NCBI GenBank assembly: GCA_024305405.1 | Contig: JAKNDB010000109.1 | Span: 806,001 to 870,000 of the forward strand | Length of the DNA stretch: 64,000 nucleotides | Direction of reading: 5' to 3' | Source of the DNA: Dirofilaria immitis | Taxonomy: Eukaryota; Nematoda; Chromadorea; Rhabditida; Onchocercidae | Shown here: in pieces, positions 45,201 to 60,142 of the stretch | Layout of the letters: every line of letters starts with the position of its first letter | How positions within the stretch are numbered: position 1 is the stretch's first letter | Made by a program: the position numbers and the translations under genes | The notes under the pieces: model-generated | Told to the model about the DNA's origin: nothing | What the model saw: the letters and a program-made list of their open reading frames with translations, nothing else | The model's database searches: none

Positions 45201-47477
45201 TTTGATAATTATCTTTTACTTAGCAATATCCATGATAATAATAATAATAATGATAATAACAATGATAATGATAATAATAAATAACCAATAAAAAAAAAAG
45301 AAGCATTTTTTTTAAGCAATCTTTCCGGAATGGTTTTTACAGAAAGCATTCTTGGATAGTTACCTTGCGTAAGGAGTTCAGAAATGATTATCTTGTAAGA
45401 AAAATTCCGAAATGGTTATCTTATGGATCTTACGGAAAGAGTTCCGAAATAACTATTTTAATTTTAATTATCATTCAGACGAAGCTCGAAATGATTACCT
45501 TGCGGAAAGAAAAATTAAAACAATCACAAACAAAGCAGTCTTAATCATTAATTTTCTTCTCCCTTTTTCTCTTAAAAAAAAAAATTTTAAGAAATATATG
45601 AGAAATTTGACAATTTTATAATGTAAACAAAATTTTCTCACATACACATCACGACAATTCTATTGATAGTTGTTGTTCAAATTAACAAATATAATATAGT
45701 GGAACGACTATATATATTATTTTGCGATTTTGTTTTTTAAAATTTTACTATCAGTGAAATTGGGAATTTTTAAATATCATCTAATTAATTACAAAATTAG
45801 CCAAATCGTTTGATGAGAGAAAATACTTAAATTGCTACTAGATATAAATGAATACTAATTATAGTAATTATCAATGAATATACCTTATTAAATGACTTAA
45901 TCAGGTAATCTTGAAAATGAAAATTATTAAGAAATAATGAATTTATTTTTTTGGCTTCTGGTAAATTTCGAATTTAAATAATTTCAAATGCCAATCATTC
46001 AACCATTGATAAATGATAAAAATTAAAGGAAAGACTTTTCAAATAACAATGATAAACAATCACTTTAGATGTGAAAATATATTAAGATTATATTATCAAT
46101 AAATGATAGGAACATGTATGAATAGTAAGAATTAATTTCAAAAAAATAATACAGTTTAATAATAAAATTAAAATTTGTTGTTAAATGACATTTAAATTAT
46201 ATGAAATTGATTATTTAATTTAAATAAGATAAAAGAAAACTATGCATCATAAATGTTTCAATTAATAGATGGGATGTAAAGGATAAAATTATTATTTCGT
46301 GAATTAAGTAAAATAGGTACCATAGCTATTTGAGGTCTTTTTAATAAAAGGATAAAAATTGTATTTCGTATAAAGTCATACAATAAAATACTAATATTTG
46401 CTCTCAACTTGTTTAATAAAAATTTTCGTTTTAATCCTACAACAATTTTAGGATAATATCCTTCCTTTTTTTTTATGATAAAAGATAAATATGATCTGTA
46501 ATGATTTTTTTAAATAAAATATTGCAAATAATAAAAATTAAATAGCAAAATTTTAAAGAACAATTAAACGAATAAATAATAGATAAAATCATTGCGGTAT
46601 TTTTCAAATAACTAAAATTATCAGTGATTATTTTAAGATAAAATGGAAGCAATTATAATAACAGGATGATCAATTATTCATTCAGTGCTAATATATATAC
46701 CGAGATAAAAAGTAATAAACTTGATATTGATGTGTAATTATAAAATAATAATAATAATAGATGACGACATAATTTTAATGACTGTGGAGGATTGCAAGGA
46801 CAATTTGAAATGAATTCAATAAAAATCAATATTGCGATACTTTAATATGGGGAATAGTTTGAACATTGACGATATGTAATACAGCATTTCTATTTACCGT
46901 CATTCTAATGCATTATTGAATTGAAAAAAAATCGCTAGTTCAAATTATGAAAATGTTATAATATGATGGGAGAGAAATATACGATGTGAAGGATATAATT
47001 TTGATTTCGCAATTATTAAGTAGTAGTAGTAGTAGTAATAGTAGTGGTAATAATAATGATAATAATATAATAGTATAGTGGTAAATGAATAAGGTTAAGC
47101 GGCAAGTAGTTATTATGGAAGAATGAAGGTGAATTTGAGGTAGCTAAATTGGTATGTTTTTGCTGCTGATAGCAAATATATCATAAATAGAGAGGAAGAA
47201 AATGGATAAATGTTTGAGAATAAAGATATGGTAGGAGGAGAAATACGAAATGGAAAAATTGTTGATAAGATGGATAAGATAGAAGAAAAGGAAAAGAAAG
47301 AAAAGGAAAAGTAGGAAAGAGGTTTGAAGGAAAGGAAGTTTTAGATGACTGATTAAAAGGCAAAACCTATTCAAAGAAAGGTTTCTTTTTAGTCTAGAAA
47401 GCAACGAATGAATAATGATCGAACTAGACTAAACTTGTAGTTCGAACATTTCAAGCTTCTCTAATTCATTCTCTCTT
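39261..47477. other. Gene-poor AT-rich region
   Basis: No convincing gene. It holds scattered low-complexity DNA: GATAAT/AATAAC runs (39390-39475), GA-rich tracts (41240-41325, 41708-41770, 43960-44050, 44425-44466), a TGCATGC-rich patch (41925-41995), ACAT repeats (44230-44290) and many A/T runs. Two weak open frames (42054-42248 and 44470-44661) are discussed as rejected. Confidence 0.5.
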
Positions 47478-47478
47478 A

Positions 47479-47541
<63 letters not shown>

Positions 47542-47563
47542 GCTATTACTGCTGCTACTACTG

Positions 47564-47607
<44 letters not shown>

Positions 47608-47815
47608 GCTACTACTACTACTACTGCTACTACTAATTACTACTACTGCTACTACTACTGCTACTACTGCTGCTACTACTGCTACTACTACTACTACTAT
47701 TATTATTATTATTATTATTATTATTACTAATAGTAATACTAATACTACTACCATTACCATAATCATTGTCATTATAATCATCATCATCATCATCATTATC
47801 ACTAGCCACCGTAAT
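47478..47815. repeat. (ACT)n then (ATT)n trinucleotide array
   Basis: ACT/TAC repeats with CTG-containing variants (about 47478-47696), then ATT repeats (47697-47727), then mixed ATCATC units. The long Ser-rich minus-strand frame is the repeat translated. Confidence 0.95.
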
Positions 47816-48693
47816 CATTTAGCAACAGCAATAGTATCACCAAAGCAAATGACAACCTGGGTAATATCATATTGATTTATGTGTAGCAAAATTTTATGGA
47901 CATATATGTATGCATATGCGTGTATGTTTACTTTTTCATATTGCATATCCATCTGATAAGCTTACATCAAATAATGTCAATTAAAGTCGATATGGTTTAT
48001 TTATAATTTTTTTTTTTTTTCAATGAATAGTCGGAATTTTATTTTACGGATATTATCATTATATCATTTCTTCCCTTTCCGATTTTTTTATTTCGTTCAT
48101 ATCTAATCAATTTCCTATCTCTAATCTTTAATTTTCTCTCATTTGAATAAATTATTTGCATAATCTCGAATTAATGCTTTTCTCGAAATCTTATCTTTTA
48201 TTTCATTATTTCAAAAGAATTTATATACCATATTTTAGATTAAAAAGAATTTATAATGGTTAACTAAGAGAAACAAATTATATAATACTTCTTATCTATC
48301 TGATAATTTCTTGATATCGTCCAATAACTAATAATTATTCTAATATTAATATTATTCATTATCTTGAAGGCTTAATTGTTAACAATATTTGCTTCTGGAG
48401 TATTATTTGAAAAAAAAGAAAGAAAGATAGAAAGAAAAAGTAAAAAGAATTAAACAAACTTATTTACATATCATTTTTTACAATTACATTATTTACATAT
48501 CTGCCTATTATCATAATATATGAAAGTTTTTTCTTTTTTTTCGCTTAATTATCATTATTTCTACTAATTCTACTTGATAACCCAATAGTCTTTCTCGTGT
48601 TATTGTTAAAATTATTATTATCAAGTATATTTAATCGTTAATTTGCAATATTTATATTTTTGGAATTCATTTCTTAATAATAAATTTAAAAAA

Positions 48694-48964
48694 ATAGTAA
48701 TAATAATAACAATAATAATAGTAGTAGTGGCCAGAGTATTAATAATGGTAATGATAACAATCATAGTAATAATAATAATAATAATAGTGATAGAGTAACA
48801 GCAATAACAACGATAATAATAATAATAGTGATAGCCGTAATAATAATAATAATATAGAAATGGAGTATCAAATGGTAAGTAGTAATAACGTAGTAGTGAT
48901 ATTAGACGATATGTGATAATGGTAATATTAGTAATATATAGTAATAATAATAGTAATAATAGTA

Positions 48965-49015
<51 letters not shown>

Positions 49016-49618
49016 TAATAATAATAATAATAATCAATAATAATAATAATAATAATATATAATAGCAATAATAATAATAATGTAATAATGGTAATAGTAA
49101 TAGTAATAATAATAATAATAATAATGGTAGTAATAGTAATAATCAGTAGTAATAGTAATAGTGGTAATGTCGTAATAGTGGTAGTAATGGTAGTTAGGTA
49201 GTGGTGGTGGTAGTGGTAGTGAGTAGTAGTAGTGGTAATTAGTGGTGGTGGTAGTGGTGGTGGTGGTGAGGTGGTGGTGGTAGTGGTGAGTGGTGGTGAG
49301 TGGTGGTGAGTGGTGGTGGTGGTGGTGGTGGTGGTAGTGGTAGTGGTAGTGGTGGTGGTGGTGGTATGTGGTGATGAGGTGGTGGTGGTGGTGGTGGTGG
49401 TGGTGGTGATGATGGTGGTGGTGGTGGTGGTGGTGGTGGTGGTGGTGGTGGTGGTGGTGGTGGTGGTAGTGGTAGTGGTAATGGTGGTGGTGGTAGTGGT
49501 GGTGGTGAGTGGTGGTGGTGGTGGTAGTGGTGGTAGTAGTGGTAGTGGTGAGTGGTAAAGTGGTAGTTAGTAGTGGTAGTAGTAGTAGTGGTAGTGGTAG
49601 TAGTAATAGTAATATTAG
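48694..49618. repeat. Graded AAT-AGT-GGT trinucleotide array
   Basis: About 0.9 kb that passes from AAT/AGT units (48694-49190) to almost pure GGT/TGG units (49200-49560) and back to AGT units (49560-49618). The core is by far the most G-rich DNA in the window. The poly-Val (plus) and poly-His (minus) frames are artefacts of the repeat. Confidence 0.95.
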
Positions 49619-51394
49619 GTTTGAAAAGGTATGCAAATAATAGGAAAGAAATGTCAAGTTTAGGAATGATGTTTAAATTGAAGCAAGTGCAATTAAAAAT
49701 ATTTGTCCATTGATATAGTGTTCAGTCATCAAAGTCTGTCACTCATCTATTACCGGTTTTTAAATCGATTTTTTTTAAAAAAATTTTCCGGCCTTCAATT
49801 CAAATTACTACTGCTTTCTTGCCTTATTGATATTACTAAAATTCTTTCCTGTCCTTTTCTTCTCTTTTTTTCCCTTCAAATATGCAAACATATATATATA
49901 TATATTATATATAAGCTAAGTCAAATATCATCAAATAGTTGCCTTAATATTACATTACATAGCAATAGATAATATATACATATATATATTATATATCCTA
50001 ATATAATTATTGTTTACTATATTTATTTATGCATAAATAAGTCAATATATTTTATTGATTTATTTCATAAACATAAATGATGATTATTTTCATCATCATC
50101 AATATACAACATTTTAATATATTATTTACCCATCTAATATATTTATTTACCCATAAACAAATCAATAAAACATAATGATTTCATATTAACTTTATCATCA
50201 TCAATAGACAATACTTTAATATACATATATATATATTATTTACTATTTATTTATACGTAAACAAATCAATAAAATATAATGGTCTGATAGATGTAAATAC
50301 ATATTTTCATTATATTGTAATAATAGTGAATAATATGAATAAATAAAATGAAATTTAATTAATTTAAAAAAAATTGATAATATGTTTATTTTGATATGTA
50401 AAAAAAAGATTAAATATATTTGCAATAAAATAAAAGAAAGCAAAAAAAAAAAAAAAAACAACGATATTATTGAAAAATACATTAAAAAGAGAGAAGTTAA
50501 AACAAAAAAAAAGAAAGAAAAGACGCAAAATTACGGAAGATAAACGTAAAAGTAGACGTAACAAAACTAGCGAATATAAAAATGAAATGAAGTTTGATGA
50601 AAATGAAGCAAGAAGGAAAGAAGAGGAGAAAATGCATCGTCAAAGTAAGAAATATTTAAAGTTCTTGTCCCAACTCTATGGCTCAATATATCCTTTTCCG
50701 TCTGGCGAAAGTGGAAAATAAGCCTCAAGGGTTGGTTAGTTTGTTGGTTGGTTGGTTGGTTGGCTATGGTTTGGCTTCAACTTTAGCTTTGGCTTTGGCT
50801 TTTGGGGTTGAAAATTTGGTTTGGTTTGAATTTTGAAAAATTTTTCCTATCACCAATTTTCTCCTCTCTTACCTCTATCTTTTTTTCAGCCTTTCTCACC
50901 TTTTCCTTTCCCTTTTCCCTCATCATTCCTTTTCCTTTCCTTTCCTTTTCTTCATCCTTCATTCTTCATCTTCCCTCTTCCTTTTTCTTCTTTCTTTTCC
51001 TATCTTATATGTATTTTTTCCTTCATCTTCATACTTATTCAAAATGCTATTAGGTGTAATGTTTTCAAATTTCTTACAACCTAAACTATTTCATTTTGTT
51101 TTTTCTTTTCTTCTTCCTTCTTTTCTTTTCCTTTTTCATACTTTTTTCTTTTCATCTTTCCTACCTCTTAGCTCAACTTTTCTCTCTTCTAAAAATTCAG
51201 GATATTAAGCATTATGCTCTCGATGAATCGCAAATATCCGTTTTATATGCTTGCTGTTACTTTAAATTAAATGCTACCGTTGTTTGCAAATTTATAGGAA
51301 AGAAAAGTACATTTAAATCAACTATATACTACACACTTCTACAAACTTTTTTTGTTTTCATTTCTTTGAATTATCTAATACTTTTTAATATAGA

Positions 51395-51430
<36 letters not shown>

Positions 51431-51623
51431 TTATGTTCTCGATATATATGTATATAAGAGAGAGAGAAAAGAGTAAGAGAGTACATGTGTATATTAAATT
51501 ACTGTATAACTTTCCTGTAAAATAAAATACAGTAATTAAAAGAATTAATTAATCATTTCGCTAAAATATATTATGATTACTTCCTGTAGATAACAATTGA
51601 TCTGATTATAATAAAAATATTTA
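49619..51623. other. Gene-poor AT-rich region
   Basis: Contains TA runs (49892-49906, 51402-51425), a degenerate AT satellite (50015-50281), TTGG and TTTGGC runs (50741-50830), and a pyrimidine-rich stretch (50860-51180). No supported gene. Confidence 0.5.
50015..50281. repeat. Degenerate 104-120 bp tandem repeat
   Basis: The motif ATTTATTTA...ATAAACAAATCAATAAAA recurs at about 50021, 50141 and 50245, with CATCATCATCAATA in the two complete units. About 2.3 diverged copies. Confidence 0.6.
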
Positions 51624-51739
51624 TTATTTTCCTTGTGCTAGGTGATACAGAGTTACAAATTCTTTATTTCCATATAAGCTCCAAACGTTGTCAAAGACAA
51701 AGTCCAAAGACATCAATCTTAAATTTGGGTAATTAAACC
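51624..51739 (-). pseudogene. SL1-like leader joined to tiny ORF (possible retrocopy)
   Basis: On the minus strand, 51739-51718 matches the 22-nt nematode SL1 leader at 20 of 22 positions (both differences are G to A). Four bases later an ATG (51713-51711) opens 29 codons starting MSLDFVFDNVWSLYG and ending at TAA 51624-51626, which overlaps an AATAAA. No GT donor follows the leader-like part, as an SL RNA gene would need. The order leader, ATG, ORF is that of a trans-spliced mRNA, suggesting a reverse-transcribed and inserted copy. The ORF resembles nothing I recognise. An SL RNA pseudogene is the alternative. Confidence 0.45.
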
Positions 51740-51959
51740 TTTAATATGACAAGTTATTCTAACACGACAACGAATTCATCGATTAAAATTTTCGATAAGA
51801 CAAATTAATAACGGGAACAGTATGAAAAACAAGACTCAATATGATCCTCGATATTGTCCATCTAATTGACCTCGTGAAACACATTTTTCGAAAATTATTT
51901 TGATGGTCAAGTTTCTTCGCACAGTTCAGAGATCAGTTCTGATGTCATCAGAGTCACCG

Positions 51960-52065
51960 CCTTTATTTGGAGCACATATAGCATAATTACTAATATAAAT
52001 TGATTTACAACACCTTTATTTGGAGCACATACAGCATAATTACTAATATAAATTGATTTACAACA
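51960..52065. repeat. 53-bp tandem duplication
   Basis: Two copies starting CCTTTATTTGGAGCACATA at 51960 and 52013, one visible mismatch (ATAGC versus ACAGC). No coding role seen. Confidence 0.9.
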
Positions 52066-52309
52066 TCAGTGCGTGTATGTGATATGTATGAATTAATACG
52101 TTTCTGACGCATCCGCTTATGAACTTTAATTTTTTTATCACGAAACCTTTTTTGCGTTTGTTCGCGACTCTAATCGATAAATTTTAATAACGGTTGATCT
52201 AATCTAATTATATTGACAAATTTCAGATCTTCACTTCTCGGAAGTAAGTTTGATCTGATTGCAATAAGTATTATTTAATTATCATCTAATTCAGTGATAA
52301 TTTGATGTT

Positions 52310-53575
<1,266 letters not shown>

Positions 53576-56500
53576 AAACAAATAAATAATTGTATTTGAT
53601 TAGATATGTATGGAATGTGAGAAATGATTTTTGATTTTGATATTATTATGCGTTCTAATAAAAATACATGCATATTTCATTACAATCATATCGTTATACT
53701 CAGAATATCCAATTTTTTTAATACAATTTTTATCGGAAATTAAATTTAATCAATCATTTTGAAGTGTATAATATATTTCAATTATTCTAGCACATATGCA
53801 AAATTTTGCACATGGCAAATCATACTTAACGTAAAGGATAAAAAGGAAAACAAATAAAAATTAAATTAAATTGTTTAATAGGGTGGAAAAATGATAGTGA
53901 TCGAATGTATATATATATATATATATATATACTGAGTTATTAAGAAGCTTTAAGCTTGTTTGTTTGAAATGATTAGCTGATTAATCATAAGATGTGTAAA
54001 CAAAATTCGCAAAATATATAAAATCATGTGCTGAAACTAATTTTAAATGGCACAAAATATTTTAAAACTAATTTCAATAAACTTTCAAATACATCGAATT
54101 CTCATTTAAAAGGCATATTTCAATTTCTTGAGCTTGTGTAAACATCTGAAATTAACAATTGACGATAATGATGATGATGAGCAAATAAAATCACTCCCCT
54201 ATTTCAATATTTTGCTGAATAAAATCATTTCAAAATTAATTTTATTTAACTTCCTAGTTGAAATAAGAGTAATTTTTGTTGATTTCATAATTTTCGAATC
54301 AATACTTTCTTCTATATTGAATATTTAAACTTTAAAAAAAAAAAAAAAAAAAGTATTGATAATAACAACAGAATAATTTAGTTCATCATTTTTTTACCAA
54401 TTAAATATGAAATGTATCGTGAAAATTCCCTTATAATTGATTATATACATTTTAAATCAATCAATAATATGGATTTATTGATAAAACGAAGTTTTGTCCT
54501 GTTCTCAAATACGATTACAATTTACTAAAAATTAAATAATTATGAAATATTTTTTTTTGCAGAAAATAGAAGAAGAAAATTTTTCATCAAGCTAAAAATA
54601 ACATTTACAATTCATCATTGAAGCATTTTTAATGTAATAAAAAAAAAGAAAAAGAAATAAACTTTTTAAATTGCACAAAAATGATTCATCCATTTGATAA
54701 GACCAATTACGGTTGATGATTCTATCGGATGAATTTTTCGATTTAAAATTCATTATTTATATTATTACATTTCTATTTTACTTTTCTTTTCTTTTCTCGA
54801 GAAAAAAGATGAGCAAAAAAAAAAAAGAGAGGTAAAAAAAAACAAATATTTTTACACGTTGTTTATAAATGGAAAATGTTGTAGTCGAAAAAAAAAAGAA
54901 AAACTTCTTGGCATTTTTTCAACAAATATTTTAAGCTTTGAAGAAATTATCAATCAAATATACGATCAATATCATTTTCTTTTTTCATTGCTATCATTTT
55001 AAAAATGGATATGAAATTTTAAACGAATAGATTAAATTTCAAATTTTTATTATTCAATTAGAAAATTTCATTTAATTTCGCTTTCAAAAAAAAAAAAGCG
55101 ATTAGAAAATAAATCAAAAAAACAAATAAAAATGAAAATTTTTGGAAAAAGGAAAAAAAAAAAAGAAAATGAAAAGAAAAGAAGAAATGATTGATTGGTT
55201 ATACATTTTTATTCAATCGTAAAATGATCGATGTCTATTCGTTTTTGATATCAGTTATTAAAAATTTTTTTTTCATCAAATTATGAGTGTTTCGAAAGAT
55301 CTAAGCAATATTTATAGTGATAAATTATCATCTTAGTATCATAACATTAAAATTTAAAAAATTAAAAAAATGAAAAGAAGAAAATGATAAAAATATATAT
55401 TTGGGAAAAAAAAAGCACACAATGATAAACTAATATATTAACAAAACAAAACACACACACCCACACACACAAATGATAAAATTATATATTTAGAAAGATT
55501 AAAAAATAAAGGAGAGAGAAAATGAGAAAGTAGAAATTCTCATTTGTAATTAATATTATTGATTAAGCTAAATTAATGATTATTAAAAATTTCCTTATGA
55601 TAATAGTTATCGTAAATTTTTATTTTTTTGAATATAAATACTTATTATATTGAATAATTAAAAACTAAATATAAATATTTAATTTAGCTAATAATAAATA
55701 TTAATTATCGATTATCATATTTCTTCCAATTTTCTATTTTTGCATTTCTAATTTTATAAATAAGGAAAATGTTACGATTTTTGAATAATAATGAAAAGAA
55801 TGGATTTAAAAAGAAAAAAAAAAAAAGGAAAAAGGATATGGTAATACTAAAGGATATATAGCATATATATATATATACATACATACTGATACATTTCACA
55901 TTTTCAAAAATTGATTTCTTCTCAGAGGACCACATCAATTTAGCGCATTTCATTTCTATCATCTATTTCTTTTTTCCTTTTTTTTTTTTTTAAACCCTTA
56001 TTTAGCTAAAAAAATACATACATATATAATATATTTAAAAGAAAGAAAGAGTAAACAAAAAGAAGCAAAACAAAAAAAAATCGAATAAGAATAAGCGATA
56101 AAAAAGGAAAAAAAAGTTGTTTTGAAATAAATGAGAGAGGAGAATGAAGTAGGAAAAAAATAGTTTAAAAAAAAAAAAGAAAACGAGAGAAAGAAAAAGT
56201 GGAAAAAAAGTTTTAAAATAAAATGAAGGTAAATGCAAAAAAAAAAAAACATTTGAAATAGATGGGAAGAGAAAGATGGAGCAAAAAATTTGGATAGTTT
56301 AATTAGAAAAATGAGGGAAGAAAAGGAATTAAATTAAAAAAAAAAAAGGTATATAGTAATGTGAATTATGCTAATATTTGTTGATTATAGAAATGGGACA
56401 ATTAGTTTTAAAAGATATGAATTATAATAGGAGAGGATATCACTAAGTAAATTCTTCCAACTTCTTATCATTCATTATTTACTTACATCAATATTTATCT

Positions 56501-58064
56501 GTTTATCTATCTATCAATTTATCCATCTATTTATCTATTTATGCATGCATGCATATTTATTTATTTATTTATATTTACATATATATACACTTATTTTATC
56601 AAAAATTCAAGCCTCTATGAAATTGCGAAAATTCGAATTTATGCAAATTTTAAAATTTATCGAATTACACATAAAATAACAATTGTATGCAAATTTTAAA
56701 TTTATATAAAAAAGTTAGTGAATAAAATATTGATGGCATGAAAACTTTAAACGTAAAAAAAAAAATTAGAAATAAAATAACAAAAATATGGAAATTTTAA
56801 AATTTATAAAATTAGAAATAAAATAATAAAAATATGGAAATTGTAATTACGGAAAAAAAGTAATAAGAAATATGGAAATTTTATATTTATAAAATTAAAA
56901 AAAAACGACTAAATAGGAAATTTTTTCTTTTTAAAAATTAATTTTTAAAAAATAGAAGAAAAAAAACTATCAAATAGGAATAAATTTATTTTTTTGAGGA
57001 AAAATTTTGCGCAAACAAAAAAAACATTTAAAAATAAATTTAAATTAGCTAAAATATATATTAACCGTTTAGGATATGTTTTTATTATAATTAAAAATTT
57101 GAAAATGATTAAATGAAAGAAATTATCAGATTAATTTATCAATAAATATGTTAAGATATGAAGCTTATTTTGAATTATAATTTTTTTATAAATTTAAAAT
57201 TTTTATATTTTGCTATTATTTTTTTTAACTAAAAATTTTCGTATTGTTATTATTTGTTCTAACATTCTCTTTTGAAATTTTACAAATTCATAAAATTTGT
57301 AAAAATTTTAGAAAAAAATTTTTTTCTGTTAAACGAAACTATACTATATGAGATTTAAAACTATAAATGATAAATGATGATAAGGAAAGAAAAAAAACGT
57401 AAGATTGAGAGTTTTTTCGTTTTTTTTTTCAAAAATATTACTATGAAAAAGCGGAAGGAAATAAAAAAAAGTATAGAAAGAAACAAAAGTGAAAAATTGT
57501 TAAAGTTAAATTTTTCTGTTTTCTATTTTTCATCGTTTTCGTTTTTTTTTTCGTTCGTTAAATAGATGAAAATTCTTGATAAAAAAAAAAAAAAAAGAAG
57601 AGATAACTTCATTATTTTTGATAAAATATCAAAATTTCATTCTATACTAATTTCTTCTACTTTTTCTTTTTTTTTTTCTTCAAATTAATAAATAAATTAT
57701 ATATTGAAAATTTTTAAGAAAAAGAAAAAGTTCATATTTTTTAATGTAATAAATTGAATCTTTAAAAGTTAAAAAAAAACGTTGAAATTTTTAATATAAT
57801 AAATTGCATATTTGAAAATAAAAAAAAAAAGTTCATTATTTTTCATATAATATAAAATTCATCGAAATTAATCTTTAGAAATTTTTCTTTTAAATTAACA
57901 AATTAATCGAATATTTGAAAGCAAAAAGAAAAAAAATTGATATAAAAATTTATCAAAATAATCTTACAGCAATTTTCCGTTTTAAAGCTGACAAATAAAT
58001 TACATATTTAAAAATAAGAATCGAAATGACGGAATGAAAAAAAAGGAAATTATTCTATCATATT
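53576..58064. other. Gene-poor AT-rich region
   Basis: Extremely AT-rich, with A and T homopolymers of 8-19 bases, a TA run at 53908-53931, CA-rich sequence near 55450-55472 and ATTT/ATGC runs near 56510-56580. All open frames are Lys-, Phe- or Asn-rich and look spurious. Confidence 0.55.
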
Positions 58065-58168
<104 letters not shown>

Positions 58169-60105
58169 TCTTAGCTATTCATTTTATTATAAAATAACAA
58201 TATAAATCTTTAAATTTCTTCAACAAGAATGGTTTTAATATAAAATAATTTTTTTGTTTTAAATTTTAAAAATTTGATTTGACTTTTAAGTTTTTATTTT
58301 CTAATATATTATATGAATGAAAGATGAGTTAAATTATTGATTGATAGCATTAATTGATAAAAAAATTTTTGATTTTAAAAAGAAAAATTGAGAATAAAAG
58401 TAAATTTTTGATTTTAATAATAGATAAGCTTTTAAAAGAAATTAGAAATGTAAAAGAGAGAAGAGAATTAGTAACAGATCTTTTTGATATTTCCAATCTT
58501 TTAGAATGAATTTTATCATAACATTTTGTTAAATATATTACTTTAAAATATTTTTAAATTTTGTTATATTCGTATTACAAATATGCCAAAATTCTAACTA
58601 CGATATTAATAAATTGAGCAAAAATGAAAGTTCAAAAAAATTCTTTTAGATAATTTAAATAAAACTTGAAATGAAAACCTTAATTTTTGATTGATAAATT
58701 TTCTGATAAAATATCAAAGTTTTTCGTTTATTTGTTTATCTTTCGAAAGGCATTATCCTTCCTTTTTGTATTTGTTTGTCATGCGGTTAAAATAAATAAA
58801 AAATGATAGATCTATCATTCAAAATAATACAGAATTTCAAACATGCGATTTAAAAAAAAAAAAAAAACAAACAAATAAATAAAAACTTGATCTATCATTT
58901 AAAGCAATGCAGAGTTTCAAAAAAACAAATAAACAAGTTGTTACTCAAAAAAGTTTGTTATTTAATTATTTTGTTTATCATTTAAAAAAATAATACAAAG
59001 TTTCAAAAATAGCGAATGAATAGATTGCTTATTCAAAAATTAATTCAATTTAACTTTCTAATTTTATTTTACAATTTCTATTACCAAAATTGTTTTTTTT
59101 AAAAAAAAAAAATTCTCTATTATAACAAATTTTTGATCGCATAAATCTTTCAAAGAGAGGAAATTTTTTCAAATTTTTTCTTATGATAATTTTTATCATA
59201 TCATTTAATTATCTTTTTTTTATTGTACTTCAAAATTTAATTATTTCATACTTGCACTATGCAATGATGCACAAATTTTTTGGAAAAAAAATAATTTATA
59301 TTTACGCAAATATACAAATTTTTTTCGACAATTTTGCCAGACAGATTAAGTTGAAAAAGAAAAAAATAAATAAATAAAAAAAAATGAAGAGATGTAACAT
59401 TCTTTCATTAGTTAAATGTAAATATCCTTGTACTGCATTTATCCTTTCAATATCCCTATACTGCATTTCGTTGGATTACGATTACGATGCATGGATATAG
59501 TATGCAAGAGATAAATTATCATAAATTATTGATAATAATATGCAAATACAAAAAAATTATTCCAAGCATACAAAAATACTTAATGATATAACCAATCAGA
59601 AATTCTACTATCCTGCAAATTTTAAATATTTTGAAAGATTGCATTTTTTTAGCAAAAATATTAAAACTATTCGTGTTTATTCATAAAAATGATCAATAAT
59701 GATAAAATTTTATTATTATAGGAAACGGTAATAATGATACCGTAAAAATATTATGATTACGGTAAGTTAATAGTATGATTATTTTCAAGAAATATATGCG
59801 CCAATATTCCTTGGAAATTTATTATAAAAATAAAAATATGTTTATTATTTTGCTGATAATTAATGAATATGCGAGTATCATTTATTAATCATAATGTTTC
59901 ATTATTTCTATTTTTTTTCCCTAAGATAATTTGAGCTATTTGAGTAAATTTTAGTTAAAAATAGATTAATGATTTTGAATTTAAAATAGTTTTTTTCTAA
60001 AAAAAAAAAAATCAATGCATTTCAAATTATTATTTAATTGCGACGTAAAGCTTTGCAAGAAATATACATACATATGTATATATACATATATAATTAATTT
60101 CAAAT
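58169..60105. other. Gene-poor AT-rich region
   Basis: 3' flank of the MTTP gene. A and T runs, no supported gene or structured element. Confidence 0.55.
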
Positions 60106-60111
60106 TTTATT
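60106..60111 (-). terminator. Candidate poly(A) signal of MTTP gene
   Basis: AATAAA on the minus strand, 32 nt after the TAA at 60143-60145, giving a very short 3' UTR. Confidence 0.45.
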
Positions 60112-60142
60112 AAAAAAAAACATAAAATAGTAATTTATGAAA

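Noticed and set aside
49034..49657. His/Thr-rich 207-codon minus frame and Val-rich plus frame
   Set aside because: Both are the two strands of the AGT/GGT array.
50470..50721. Lys/Arg-rich 83-codon plus frame ending YGSIYPFPSGESGK
   Set aside because: No ATG at the start of the frame, low-complexity A-rich composition, no splice context; a real exon cannot be excluded.
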